Under the pieces are notes generated by a model. The model was given only the letters and a program-made list of their open reading frames with translations. It ran no database searches and was not told the DNA's origin. The translations under genes and the position numbers were made by a program. Positions 50,330 to 63,439 of a stretch of 64,000 nt of DNA are shown here, in pieces (the first letter of the stretch is position 1; every line of letters begins with the position of its first letter). Origin of the DNA: Paractinoplanes lichenicola (GTDB lineage: Bacteria; Actinomycetota; Actinomycetes; Mycobacteriales; Micromonosporaceae); NCBI RefSeq assembly GCF_016785085.1, contig NZ_JAENHO010000002.1:806001-870000 (forward strand). Reading direction: 5' to 3'.

Positions 50330-50435
50330 GATGCTCACCGGCCGCGGCGTGGGGGGTACACAGCCGATGCGTAAGACGCTAACCGGCCACGGCGCGGGAT
50401 ACACAGCCGATGCGTAAGACGCTCACCGGTCAGGT
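50306..50435 (+). repeat. Triplicated 43-45 bp junction between response regulator and kinase
   Basis: Three copies contain ACACAGCCGATGCGTAAG, with ATGs at 50322, 50367 and 50410. In each the sequence GATGCGTAAG offers a stop (TAA) for the regulator frame and a start (ATG) for the kinase frame. Spacings are 45 and 43 bases. Confidence 0.95.
50322..50417 (+). CDS. Possible 31-residue relay ORF created by the triplication
   Basis: The ATG of copy 1 opens a frame through copy 2 (45 bases, in frame) that ends at the TAA of copy 3, overlapping the kinase ATG at 50410. It overlaps the regulator's stop as well. Ribosomes could pass from the regulator through this short frame to the kinase, keeping translational coupling despite the insertion. 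The peptide (starting MRKMLTGRG) need not have a function. Confidence 0.4.
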   Translation: MRKMLTGRGVGGTQPMRKTLTGHGAGYTADA

Positions 50436-51714
50436 CGTGCTGGTCACGGTGGCCACCGCGGTGGTCGCGGTCCTGATCACGGCGGCGGTCGCGATTCCCG
50501 TCACGGTCCGCTCGGTCAACACGCAGCTGCGGGCCGAGCTGCAGGACAAGAGCGCCCTCGCCGTCGAACTGCTGGCCACCGAGCGGCCCACGGCCCGGGA
50601 ACGGATCGTCACGTCGCTGCGGCGCGACGGCATCTCGGTCTATCTGATCCGCCGCGGCGCGGTCGACCACGCCGGGCTGCCCGACCGGGTGGTGCGGCAG
50701 GTGGCGAGCGGTGTCCTGGTCGACTCCCGGGCGATGGTCGACGGGCGCGCGGCGTTCGTCGCCGGCCGCCCGTTGTCGGGGGTGAACAGCGGTGTCGTGC
50801 TCACCCGCGAGGTCGCCTCGGGCACGGCGGCCCAGGTGCTCAGCACGGTCTGGATCGCCCTGCTGGCCGGCCTGCTCGGCGGCATCCTGGCCGGCGCGCT
50901 GCTGGCCCGGTTCATCGCCCGGCCGATCCGGCGGGCGGCGGGGGCGGCGAGCCGGCTCACGGCGGGGGACAGGTCGGTGCGCATCGCGCGCAGCGGCCCG
51001 GCCGAGGCGGCCGAACTCGCCGACGCGGTCAACCAGCTGGCCAGCGCGTTGCAGGTCAGCGAGGGCCGGGAGCGCGATTTCCTGCTGTCGGTCTCGCACG
51101 AGCTGCGGACGCCGCTGGCCACGCTGCGCGGTTACGCCGAGGCGCTGGCCGACGGGGTGGTCGGCGCGGACGACGCGGCCAAGGCCGGGGTGATCATGCT
51201 GGCCGAGGCCGAGCGGCTGGACCGGCTGATCTCCGACCTGCTCGTGCTGTCCCGGCTGGAGGCGGCCGACCTGCCGATCGACCTCGCCCCGGTCGACCTC
51301 GTCGAGCTGGTCGGGGCGGCCGGCGAGGCCTGGACGGCCCGCTGCCCCACCCTGGTGGTCGAGCTGCCGGACCGGCCGGTGATCGTGCGGACCGACGCGG
51401 GCCGGGTCCGGCAGGTGATCGACGGGCTGTGCGAGAACGCGCTGCGGATGCTGCCCGAGGGCAAGCCGCTGGTGCTGGCCGTGCGGGACAACGCCGTCGA
51501 GGTGCGCGACGGCGGCCCGGGACTGACCGATGAGGACCTGAAAGTGGCCTTCGACCGGGGTGCCCTCAATCGGCGTTATCGCGGCATCCGCAAGGTCGGC
51601 AGCGGCCTGGGCCTGGCCCTGGCCGAGCGCCTGGTCACCCGGCTCGGCGGCCGGATCACGGCCGGCCACGCCCCCGAGGGCGGGGCGATGTTCCGGGTGG
51701 AACTGCCCTATTGA
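50410..51714 (+). CDS. Two-component sensor histidine kinase
   Basis: Membrane kinase of 434 residues. TM1 covers about 8-30 and an extracytoplasmic sensor about 31-140, followed by TM2 at about 141-165 and a HAMP domain. HisKA carries the phospho-His in VSHELRTPLATLRGY near residue 225. HATPase_c has the N-box ENALRML, G1 DGGPGL and G2 GSGLGLALAERL. It partners the regulator just upstream. The start is in the third copy of the repeated junction; only that copy is in frame with the kinase body. The end overlaps the convergent DUF5995 gene by 7 bases. Confidence 0.9.
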   Translation: MRKTLTGQVVLVTVATAVVAVLITAAVAIPVTVRSVNTQLRAELQDKSALAVELLATERPTARERIVTSLRRDGISVYLIRRGAVDHAGLPDRVVRQVASGVLVDSRAMVDGRAAFVAGRPLSGVNSGVVLTREVASGTAAQVLSTVWIALLAGLLGGILAGALLARFIARPIRRAAGAASRLTAGDRSVRIARSGPAEAAELADAVNQLASALQVSEGRERDFLLSVSHELRTPLATLRGYAEALADGVVGADDAAKAGVIMLAEAERLDRLISDLLVLSRLEAADLPIDLAPVDLVELVGAAGEAWTARCPTLVVELPDRPVIVRTDAGRVRQVIDGLCENALRMLPEGKPLVLAVRDNAVEVRDGGPGLTDEDLKVAFDRGALNRRYRGIRKVGSGLGLALAERLVTRLGGRITAGHAPEGGAMFRVELPY

Positions 51715-52484
51715 AGGAACGCCCCGAGCGGCGACAGCAGCAGCTTGTTGACCCCGGCGGCCGTGTTGTCGAGGGTCGACCGCTCCCGGTCGGTGGCGGT
51801 CATGTCGTGCCGCAGGCCCCACAGTTTCTGCGCGTTGCGCCAGGCCACGTTGCGGGTGTATTCGATCGCCTCGCCCTGCCACCAGTCGTCGAGCCGGCCG
51901 TTCATCATGTCGATGAGCAGCTGCCACTTCTCCAGGTAGCCCCGGCGCAGCCCCGGGATCGACTCCGCGAAGATCTCGTTGATCTCGAGGTAGTCGTGGT
52001 GCTGCTCGCTGTCGTCGATCGGGTCGCTGCCCAGGTGGTCGAACGTGGTGACCAGCGCGAACGGCAGGTCGAAGTTGATGTGCGCGTTGACCCCGGCGCA
52101 GGCCGAGGGCAGCGGACGGCAGTCCGGCCCCGGGATGCGCTGGAACAGGCACGACCACACCTCGGGGCAGCGCGGGCTCGACCCGGTGCCGGCCCAGGCG
52201 CGCAGCGCGTCGAAATAACGCGCGGCGAACTCCACGTCGAGCCGGGACAGGAACGCCGGGTCCTTGAACTTGCCGGCGTACAGCCGCTCGAGCACACCCT
52301 CGGTGATGGTCAGATACAGCTTGTTGAAGTCGCACAGCGGGTTCTCGCCCAGCAGCGGGGGCACCCGGGTCAGGATCGTCTGCAGCTCACGCAGCTGCTC
52401 GACCACACCTGGCACGTCGTCGGGGTGGTTGCTCAGAAGATCCGCCATCTCCTGCTGCGCCGGTCCCCAGACCGACTGGTTCAT
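51708..52484 (-). CDS. DUF5995 family protein
   Basis: Protein of 258 residues, mostly helical. The conserved ACAGVNAHINFDLPFALV near residue 135 and the repeated HH/ND pairs (DDSEQHHDYLEINEIF) are typical of DUF5995. The His/Asp-rich core suggests a metal site, but function is unknown. No signal peptide is present. Start ATG 52484 lies behind a strong terminator that isolates it from the LuxR-type gene. Confidence 0.85.
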   Translation of the reverse strand: MNQSVWGPAQQEMADLLSNHPDDVPGVVEQLRELQTILTRVPPLLGENPLCDFNKLYLTITEGVLERLYAGKFKDPAFLSRLDVEFAARYFDALRAWAGTGSSPRCPEVWSCLFQRIPGPDCRPLPSACAGVNAHINFDLPFALVTTFDHLGSDPIDDSEQHHDYLEINEIFAESIPGLRRGYLEKWQLLIDMMNGRLDDWWQGEAIEYTRNVAWRNAQKLWGLRHDMTATDRERSTLDNTAAGVNKLLLSPLGAFLQ

Positions 52485-52519
52485 CGGTTCTCCTCCACAA
52501 CCTCGGCGGAGGGCCCCCT

Positions 52520-52555
52520 AGCACCACCCGGCGGCGGTGGCCGCCGGGTGGTGCT
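52520..52555 (-). terminator. Hairpin terminator after the LAL regulator
   Basis: A perfect 16-bp stem, 52520-52535 with 52540-52555, and a 4-base loop lie between the end of the LAL gene and the DUF5995 start. Confidence 0.85.
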
Positions 52556-52651
52556 CCCCCGTGGCCACAGACTTCCAAAGGCGGCCTACGCAGGGATCGG
52601 TAGAACGACGTAGTTCGGCGTACGTATTCGCGCGCGAAGATAACGAAAAGG

Positions 52652-55459
52652 TCACGCCGCGGTGAGATAGACCCGGCTCGCCTGCACGCGGGTGCGCACT
52701 TGGAGCTTGTCGAAAATGTGGCCGACGTGGACGCCGACCGTGCGCTCGCTGATGAACAGTTGCTCGCCGATCTCGCGGTTGGTCAGGCCCTCGGCCAGGG
52801 CGGCCAGCACCTCGCGCTCGCGGGTGGTGAGCAGGCCCAGCTCGTCGTCGGGCGGCGGCGCGGGGGCGGGCATGGGCACGGTCGGCACGTCGTCGGCCAG
52901 GGCCACCCGGTGCCGCTGGGCCACCGAGACGATCTCGTTGGCGAACGGCCGGGCGCCCATCGCGGTCGCCGTCGCGTACGCCTCCCGCAGCGCGGCCGTC
53001 GCCGCCGCCTTGCGCGACCGGCGCTGCAGCGCGGCCTCGGCCTGCCGCAGCCGCGAATAGGCCGCCGGGTAGGGCTGCCGCCGGCGGTCCCACGCCTGCG
53101 CGGCCCGGGCCCACAGGTCGGGCTCGTGGCGGCCCTCGGCCCGGGCCTGCTCGGCCGCGCACAGGTCGAGATAGCCGTCGATCGTGGCCCGCACCGGCGC
53201 CGCCGCGTTGCCGGCCCCGGCCGCCATCCGCTCGACGGCCACCTTGAGCCGCCGCAGCGCGCCCGGGTCGACCGGCTGCCCGGCCGCGTGCGCCTCGGCC
53301 TCGGCGCGCAGGCCGTGCCAGGCCAGCACGCCGATCAGCACCAGGTCGTCGGAGCGGGTCTCGGTCAGGCCGCGCTGCACGGCCGCCCGGGCCTCGGCGT
53401 GCCGGGCCTGCCACATCGCCAGGCCCGCGCGCAGGGTGAGCATCGGCAGCACGTGCCGGGCCCCGCCGCCGGCCAGCAGGGTGGCCACCGCGTCGAGGTC
53501 GCGGTGGGCCGCGTCGACGTCGCCGAAGCCGACCCAGAGCTGGCAGCGCGAGAGCAGCAGCTCGACGGCGTCGGCGCCGGATGGGCGGTGCCGCATCGCG
53601 TCGTCGAGCACGGCGTCGGCCTCCGACCACTGGCCGACCCGGAACAGGCCCTTGGCCGCGATGGCCAGCAGGCGGGTCTGATAGGTGCGGCCGGCCCCGA
53701 GCGAGGCCAGCCGCTCCGCACCGCGACGGGCGACCAGCACCCCCTCCTCGATGCTGTTGAGCGGGCCGGTGAGCAGCTCGGCCAGGTGCAGATAGGCCAC
53801 GCCGAGCTCGTCGGGGTGGCCGCTGCGCTCGGCGATCTCGACCGCGTGCCGGATGACCGCGAGGCCGGCGTCGGGGTCCTCGCGGAAGGCGGCGCTGAAG
53901 CCGAGCGCGGCCGATGCCCGTACGAGGTCGGCCGTGGAACCGTTGACCTCGGCCATCTCCAGGGCCTCCTGCGCGCGGGCGTTGGCGTCGGCGTAACGAC
54001 CCAGGTGCAGCAGCAGCTCGGCCAGGTAGGCCGCGGCCGAGGCACGCTGCCTGGGCGAGCAGTCGGGGGAGGTCAGGACCCGCTCGTACTCCTCCTCGGC
54101 GGTGGCCGTGCGCCCGGCCGCGGCCAGGTAACGCGCGCGGCGCAGATGCAGGTCGCACGGGTTGGGCGCGTCGGGCCGCAACGCCAGCGCGTCGAGGCCG
54201 GACAGGGCGCGCAGGTGCTCGCCGCAGAGGTGGGCCGCCTCGGCCGCGTGGGCCAGCAGCTCCGTGCGCTCGGGGGCGTCGTCGCTGATCAGCTCGAGCG
54301 CGGACGACCAGTATCGATGCGCCTCGGTGAAGCCGTAGAGCTCCTCGGCCGAGCGGGCCGCGGCGACCACCGAGGGCAGGGCCCGGGCCGGTTCGCCCGC
54401 CCGCTGCCAGTGGTGGGCCAGGCGGCCGTGGTCGCCGGGCGCGTCGACCTCGAGGGCCTCGGCGAAGCGGCGGTGCCGGGCCGCGGCCTCAGCCGGCAGC
54501 ACCTCGGCCGCCAGCACCTCGGCGACCAGGCGGTGACGCAGGCGATAGCCGTCGTCGGCGCTGGCCACGAACCGGTGCGCGACCGCGGCCCGGACGGCCT
54601 CGATCAGCTCGGCCTCGGGCAGCGGCACGACCCGGGCCAGCACGGCGTGCTCGACCGGCTCGACCCCGGCCGCGATCGCGTGCACGACGGCGTGCGCGTG
54701 CGGCGGCAGCTCGTCGACGCGGGACAGGAAGATCTCGCGCAGGGTGTCGGACAGCTCGACCCGGCCGTCGCGCAGGTCACGGGCCAGCTCCTCGGCCACG
54801 AACGGGTTGCCGCCGCTGCGCTTGTAGACCCGGTCGGCGTCCTCGGCCTCGACGGTGTCGCCGGCGACCGCGGTCACCAGCTCGACGGTCTGGTCGCGGT
54901 CGAGCGGTGCGAGGTCGACCACCCGTACGGACCTGAGGCGGCGCAGCTCGGCCAGCACCTTGCGCAGCGGGTGGGCGCCCTGCAGGGCCTCGGCCCGGAC
55001 GGCGGCCAGCACCGCGATCTTGACGTCGCCCAGGCCCGCGAGCAGATAGAGCAGCAGCTGCCGGGTGCTGCGGTCGGCCCACTGCAGGTCGTCCAGCACG
55101 AGCAGCAGGCGCCGGTCGCCGGCCACGGTGAGCAGGTCGCGCGAGACGCGATCGAGCAGGTCACCGGCGTCGGCGGCGAGGGCCGGGCCACTGTGTCCGG
55201 ACTGGCGCAACGCCTGCAGCACGGGGTGCAGCGGCAACGCGTCGCCGATGTCGAGGCAGGTGCCGGACAGCACGGAGAAACCCGCGTCACGCATGGCCCG
55301 GGCGGTCTCGCGCAGCAGCCGGCTCTTGCCGACGCCGCTCTCCCCGGTGACGAACACCGCGGAGGTTCCCCCAGGGCCCGCGTTGCGCAGGTCGGATTGG
55401 ACTTGGGTCAACGTGCCGGCGCGTCCGACAAGTGGCCCGTCCTCCTCCTCGCTGGCCAT
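52652..55459 (-). CDS. LAL-type LuxR transcriptional regulator with AAA ATPase
   Basis: Large ATP-binding LuxR regulator of 935 residues. Walker A is FVTGESGVGKSRLLRET near residue 42 and Walker B is LLLVLDDLQWADRS near 115. A TPR-like helical middle runs from about 370 to 830. The C-terminal LuxR helix-turn-helix reads LTTREREVLAALAEGLTNREIGEQLFISERTVGVHV. LAL proteins activate specialised genes on inducer binding. The ATG at 55459 starts at MASEEEDGPLVGRAG. It is divergent from a stand-alone nucleotide cyclase; the two modules are often fused in one protein in other actinomycetes. Confidence 0.9.
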   Translation of the reverse strand: MASEEEDGPLVGRAGTLTQVQSDLRNAGPGGTSAVFVTGESGVGKSRLLRETARAMRDAGFSVLSGTCLDIGDALPLHPVLQALRQSGHSGPALAADAGDLLDRVSRDLLTVAGDRRLLLVLDDLQWADRSTRQLLLYLLAGLGDVKIAVLAAVRAEALQGAHPLRKVLAELRRLRSVRVVDLAPLDRDQTVELVTAVAGDTVEAEDADRVYKRSGGNPFVAEELARDLRDGRVELSDTLREIFLSRVDELPPHAHAVVHAIAAGVEPVEHAVLARVVPLPEAELIEAVRAAVAHRFVASADDGYRLRHRLVAEVLAAEVLPAEAAARHRRFAEALEVDAPGDHGRLAHHWQRAGEPARALPSVVAAARSAEELYGFTEAHRYWSSALELISDDAPERTELLAHAAEAAHLCGEHLRALSGLDALALRPDAPNPCDLHLRRARYLAAAGRTATAEEEYERVLTSPDCSPRQRASAAAYLAELLLHLGRYADANARAQEALEMAEVNGSTADLVRASAALGFSAAFREDPDAGLAVIRHAVEIAERSGHPDELGVAYLHLAELLTGPLNSIEEGVLVARRGAERLASLGAGRTYQTRLLAIAAKGLFRVGQWSEADAVLDDAMRHRPSGADAVELLLSRCQLWVGFGDVDAAHRDLDAVATLLAGGGARHVLPMLTLRAGLAMWQARHAEARAAVQRGLTETRSDDLVLIGVLAWHGLRAEAEAHAAGQPVDPGALRRLKVAVERMAAGAGNAAAPVRATIDGYLDLCAAEQARAEGRHEPDLWARAAQAWDRRRQPYPAAYSRLRQAEAALQRRSRKAAATAALREAYATATAMGARPFANEIVSVAQRHRVALADDVPTVPMPAPAPPPDDELGLLTTREREVLAALAEGLTNREIGEQLFISERTVGVHVGHIFDKLQVRTRVQASRVYLTAA

Positions 55460-55631
55460 GAAGGTCACCCTAGTGCCCCGCCTGCTGGAACGTTCTCGGC
55501 GGTTCGGTCGGTTCTCGGTCACATGACCGACGGGGGGACGGACTGTCGGAGATACGTCGTTCTGCGGATCCGGTAGTGGACTGCGCCTGACACCGTTCTT
55601 CCGGGGCACAGAACTGGGGGAGCGTGAAGAC

Positions 55632-56264
55632 ATGACCGCAATCGCTATGGCGGAGCAGGAGCGGCGTCAGACCGTCACCGTCCTCTTCATCGACATCGTG
55701 GGATTCACCTCACTCGTCGACGACCTGGACTGCGCGGTTGTCCGCGCCCTGCAGCGTGACTACTTCGGCATCGTGTCCGGGGTGGTCCGCGCGGGCGGCG
55801 GAGTGGTGGAGAAGTACGTCGGGGACGCGGTGATGGCGGTGTTCGGCACCGGCAGCGCGGGCTTCGGCGCGGAGGCGGCCGCTTCGGCGGTCCGGGTGGG
55901 CCTGTCGGTTCAGGAGGCGTTGAGGGGGCAACTCCTGGCCGGCAGGTTCTCCGTACGGACGCGGGTGGGGCTCGCGACCGGCGACGTCATCGTGGATCTC
56001 GAGGCGGCCCACGACGGCGGACAGGCGATGATCAGCGGCAGCGTGGTCAGCACGGCGGCCCGCCTGCAGGCGTTCGCGCCGCACGACACGGTGGTGGTGT
56101 GCCCGCAGACCCGGGCCGCGGCGGGCGACCTGATCGCCTTCCAGGAGCTGCCACCCGTACGGGTGCCGGGCAAGCCCCGCGCCCTCGACCTCTATCGGGC
56201 GCTCGAGCCGCACCGGGCCCGGACGGCCACGCGCCATCTGTACGCGGTGCCGGCGGCTGCTTGA
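55632..56264 (+). CDS. Class III adenylate/guanylate cyclase
   Basis: Soluble single-domain cyclase of 210 residues. The first metal Asp is in VLFIDIVGFTSLVDDL near residue 21 and the second in VEKYVGDAVMAVFG near 66; GLATGDVIVD and GSVVSTAARLQAFA follow. The transition-state Asn is represented by the NxxAR-like STAARL, where Asn is replaced by Thr or Ser, so activity needs testing. It is divergent from the LAL regulator and may supply or sense its signal. The ATG has an AG-rich GTGAAGACATG context. Confidence 0.85.
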   Translation: MTAIAMAEQERRQTVTVLFIDIVGFTSLVDDLDCAVVRALQRDYFGIVSGVVRAGGGVVEKYVGDAVMAVFGTGSAGFGAEAAASAVRVGLSVQEALRGQLLAGRFSVRTRVGLATGDVIVDLEAAHDGGQAMISGSVVSTAARLQAFAPHDTVVVCPQTRAAAGDLIAFQELPPVRVPGKPRALDLYRALEPHRARTATRHLYAVPAAA

Positions 56265-56271
56265 AAGAGAC

Positions 56272-56308
56272 ACGACACGGGTACGTCAGCCCCTCGTACC
56301 CGTGTCGT
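56272..56308 (+). terminator. Hairpin terminator after the cyclase gene
   Basis: A perfect 14-bp stem, 56272-56285 with 56295-56308, and a 9-base loop start 8 bases after the cyclase stop. Confidence 0.85.
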
Positions 56309-56448
56309 AGCTCACCAGCCGTAACTTATGCCCGTATCATCCCGTTCGTGCGTGGGTCGTCCCGGCTCGGCGAACGAGAGTTGTCGGGGGGTCCCGGTAG
56401 GCTCGCCGCGTTCTGACCACCACCTGGGCCGATCGGGAGTGCCACCTC

Positions 56449-58500
56449 GTGACCGCGGAGATCCTGTACGGGGCCGATGACCTCACGCACCTGGAGGGGC
56501 TGGACGCCGTCCGGAAACGCCCGGGCATGTACATCGGCTCCACCGACAGCCGAGGCGTCAACCACCTCGCCAACGAGATCATCGACAACTGCACCGACGA
56601 GGGCGTCGGCGGCCACGCCACCAAGGTGGCCGTGATCCTCCACGAGGACGGCTCGGTGCAGGTCGACGACGACGGCCGGGGCATCCCCACCGCCGTCAAC
56701 ACCAAATCCGGCCTCAACGGCGTCGAGCTCGTCCTCACCCGCCTGCACGCCGGCGGCAAGTTCGGCGGCTCGGGCTACAAGACCTCGGGCGGCCTGCACG
56801 GCGTCGGCGCCTCCGCGGTCAACGCGCTGGCCCTGCGCTTCGACGTCACGGTCAAGCGCGACGGCAAGGTCCACGAGATCTCGTTCCAGCGCGGCGTCCC
56901 CGGCTCGTTCGACGGCCCCGGCCCGCAGGCGCGCTTCCACCCCGAATCCGGGCTGCGCGTCGTCCGCCGGATGAAGCGCGGCGAACCCACCGGCACGTCC
57001 ATCCGGTATTGGTACGACGCGCGCTACTTCGAGACCGGCGCCCGGCTCGACGTCGACAACGTCCGCACCAAGCTGCGCAACACGGCCTTCCTCGTCCCCG
57101 GCGTGCTCTACTCGCTGCGCGACGAGACCGCCGAGGAGACGACGAACGAGACCTTCCACTTCCCGCACGGGCTCACCGACATGGTCGAGTTCCTCACCCA
57201 CGCGGGCGACAAGCCGGTCTCCGGCGTCCTCCTGGTCAACGGCGAGGGGACATACAAGGAGAACGCCGCCGACCAGAACGGCGTGATGCAGTCCAATGTC
57301 GAGCGCCGGGCCGAGGTGGAGATCGCGTTCCGCTGGGGCACGGGCTACGAGCGCACCATCGAGTGCTTCACCAACACGATCCGTAACATGCACGGCGGCA
57401 CCCACCGTAAGGGCTTCGAGCGCGCCCTGGTCCGTGCGCTCACCGAGGCCATCCGCAACACCCGCGGCCTGCTCAAGCCCAAGGAAGACCCGCCCGTCCT
57501 CGACGACCTGCTCGAAGGCATGACCGCGGTCATCCACGTACGCATCCCCGAGCCGCAGTTCACCTCGCAGACCAAGGACGAGCTCTCCACGGCCGGCATC
57601 ACCCGGGTGCTCCAGGGCCTGGTCGAGGCGCACGTCAAAGAGTGGATCGACGGCCGCAAGACCAAGGCCGAGGCCCGCACGGTGCTGCAAAAGGTCGTCG
57701 ACGCCGCCCGCGTCCGGCTGACCCAGAAACAGCAGAAGGACGCGGCCCGCCGCAAGACCGCCCTCGAGGGCGCCTCGATGCCCCCCAAGCTGGTCGACTG
57801 CCGCGCCACCGGCATCGCCCGCTCCGAGCTCTACATCGTCGAGGGCGACAGCGCGCTCGGCACGGCCCGCATGGCCCGCAGTTCCGAATACCAGGCGCTG
57901 CTGCCGATCCGCGGCAAGATCCTCAACGTCCAGAAGGCCTCGCTCCAGCAGGTGCTCGACAACAACGAGTGCTCGGCGATCGTGCAGGTGCTCGGGGCCG
58001 GCTCGGGCCGCACGTTCGAGCTCGGCGCGATGCGCTACGGCCGGGTCATGATCATGGCGGACGCCGACGTCGACGGCTCACACATCCGCACGCTGCTGAT
58101 CACCCTGTTCGCGAAGTACATGCGCCCGGTGATCGAGCAGGGCCGCCTGTTCGCCGCCATGCCCCCGCTGCACAAGGTCGTCACCAAGGGCCGCAACTCC
58201 CAGACGATCTTCACCTACACCCAGCAGGAGATGGAGTCGACAGTCGCCCGCTTCGAGCGCGGCGGCACCCAGGTGCAGAAGCCGGTGCCCCGGTTCAAGG
58301 GCCTCGGCGAGATGGACGCCGACGAGCTCTGGGACACCACGATGAACCCGGCGACCCGTACGGTCCGCCGCATCACGCTCGACGACGCCGAACGCGCCGA
58401 GGCCACCCTCGAGCTGCTGATGGGCGAGCGCGTCGAGCCCCGCAAGAACTGGCTGATCGAGGCGGCGGGCCGCATCGACCAAGAGACGATCGACGCCTGA
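56449..58500 (+). CDS. parE: DNA topoisomerase IV subunit B (GyrB/ParE family)
   Basis: ATPase subunit of a type IIA topoisomerase, 683 residues. The GHKL site includes EIIDNCTDEG, DDGRGIPT and the GLHGVGASAVNAL loop. The transducer domain follows. The TOPRIM domain has SELYIVEGDSALGTA near residue 460 and MIMADADVDGSHIRTLL near 525; PRFKGLGEMDADELWDTTMNP is near the end. The window holds B then A subunit genes 14 bases apart. The A subunit lacks a clear GyrA box, so topoisomerase IV rather than gyrase is preferred. The GTG start gives MTAEILYGADDLTHLEGLD. Confidence 0.9.
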   Translation: MTAEILYGADDLTHLEGLDAVRKRPGMYIGSTDSRGVNHLANEIIDNCTDEGVGGHATKVAVILHEDGSVQVDDDGRGIPTAVNTKSGLNGVELVLTRLHAGGKFGGSGYKTSGGLHGVGASAVNALALRFDVTVKRDGKVHEISFQRGVPGSFDGPGPQARFHPESGLRVVRRMKRGEPTGTSIRYWYDARYFETGARLDVDNVRTKLRNTAFLVPGVLYSLRDETAEETTNETFHFPHGLTDMVEFLTHAGDKPVSGVLLVNGEGTYKENAADQNGVMQSNVERRAEVEIAFRWGTGYERTIECFTNTIRNMHGGTHRKGFERALVRALTEAIRNTRGLLKPKEDPPVLDDLLEGMTAVIHVRIPEPQFTSQTKDELSTAGITRVLQGLVEAHVKEWIDGRKTKAEARTVLQKVVDAARVRLTQKQQKDAARRKTALEGASMPPKLVDCRATGIARSELYIVEGDSALGTARMARSSEYQALLPIRGKILNVQKASLQQVLDNNECSAIVQVLGAGSGRTFELGAMRYGRVMIMADADVDGSHIRTLLITLFAKYMRPVIEQGRLFAAMPPLHKVVTKGRNSQTIFTYTQQEMESTVARFERGGTQVQKPVPRFKGLGEMDADELWDTTMNPATRTVRRITLDDAERAEATLELLMGERVEPRKNWLIEAAGRIDQETIDA

Positions 58501-58514
58501 GAGGTCGAAGCTTC

Positions 58515-62324
<3,810 letters not shown>

Positions 62325-62460
62325 GCGGGGCGCGGCCGGGCCCGATTCAAGGCTCGGCCGGGCCTGGGTTGCGGCGGGCCTGGGATGTGGCGGGCCTGGG
62401 GGCGGTCTGAGCGCGGAGCAGGTGGTCGCGGGTGTGGCGGGGCGCCGGTGCGGGTCAGTC

Positions 62461-63114
62461 TTACCAGGGCGTGTCGGGGCCGACGTCCAGCAGCTCCACG
62501 ATCAGCAGCGCCCGGCGCACGGCCTCCTCGGCGGTCGCGGCGTCGGGCCACGAGTCACGCGGCTCGATGGTGAACAGCTCGTTGTCGCGCACGGTGAACG
62601 GCGGGATCTCGTCCGCCAGGAACGACTGGCGCAGCAGCGGCCGGTCCAGCCGGGGCGAGTCGCCGACGAAGACGTACGGCAGCCGCACGGCCATCGGCGG
62701 CTCGTGCAACGGCAGCCGGACGACGACGAACAACCCGCTGCCGTCGGGGCTGCTCGCGGCGTTGCCGAAGGCGCCACCCTTCCACCGCACCTGACCGAAA
62801 ACGATCGGTAGTCCGCCGACCGTGCCCGCGTAGGCGAACCGAACCCGGCTGCTGCCCTTGAGATGCAGATCGGACCACGGCCATGGGCACTCGCGCGGGT
62901 CGATGGCCGTCCAACCGCTGGCGGCGGCCCAGAGCACCAGGGAGCGAAGGGTCCGCGCGCGGCCGACCGCGATTGCAGCGGTCATGCCCAAGCCCAGCGC
63001 CAGCAGCACACCGCAGCCCGCGAACGCCCGGAACCGAAACATCACAAACACGGCGAACACGGTGGGCAGGGCCCACGCCCCGGCGATCCACCACGCCCGC
63101 GTATCGATGCGCAT
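62461..63114 (-). CDS. Hypothetical membrane protein
   Basis: Unrecognised protein of 217 residues. Two adjacent transmembrane helices (WIAGAWALPTVFAVFVMF and VLLALGLGMTAAIAVG) and a third weak segment occupy residues 8-65. A cytosolic or external domain of about 150 residues follows, with RVRFAYAGTVGGLPIVFGQVRWKGG and paired Pro/Leu motifs. The overall plan resembles other small actinobacterial membrane proteins of unknown role. It converges on parC. Confidence 0.65.
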   Translation of the reverse strand: MRIDTRAWWIAGAWALPTVFAVFVMFRFRAFAGCGVLLALGLGMTAAIAVGRARTLRSLVLWAAASGWTAIDPRECPWPWSDLHLKGSSRVRFAYAGTVGGLPIVFGQVRWKGGAFGNAASSPDGSGLFVVVRLPLHEPPMAVRLPYVFVGDSPRLDRPLLRQSFLADEIPPFTVRDNELFTIEPRDSWPDAATAEEAVRRALLIVELLDVGPDTPW

Positions 63115-63177
63115 CGCTCACAGCGTCTCAGACCGGGACGAGCCCCGGTTGCGTCCCGCCCCCATATCGACGCGTCA

Positions 63178-63435
63178 GGCGGGGCGGGGGTGGCGGCCCG
63201 GGTTGAGCGGCGGGGCGGGGGTGGCGGCCCGGGTTGAGCGGCGGGGCGGGGGTGGCGGCCTCGGTTGAGCGGCGGGGCGGGGGTGGCGGCCTCGGTTGAG
63301 CGGCGGCCCGGGTTAGTGGCAGGCGTGTGGCGGCCCGGGTGGAGTCGGGCGTGTGGCGGCACCCGGGTGAGTGGCGACCTGGGTGAGTGTCGGGCGGGTG
63401 GCAGCCCGGGTGAGGCGGGCGAGCGGCGGCCCGGT
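63178..63435. repeat. 31-bp tandem array with degenerate tail
   Basis: Four units of 31 bases starting about 63178, 63208, 63239 and 63270 (GGCGGGGCGGGGGTGGCGGC then CCGGGTTGAGC or TCGGTTGAGC) are followed by degenerate GTGGCGGCCCGGGT copies to about 63435. No spacer variation is present and no gene is convincing. The array fills the gap between two minus-strand genes. Confidence 0.85.
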
Positions 63436-63439
63436 CGGG

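Noticed and set aside
63178..63435. CRISPR-like regular array
   Set aside because: Units abut without unique spacers and no cas gene is present.
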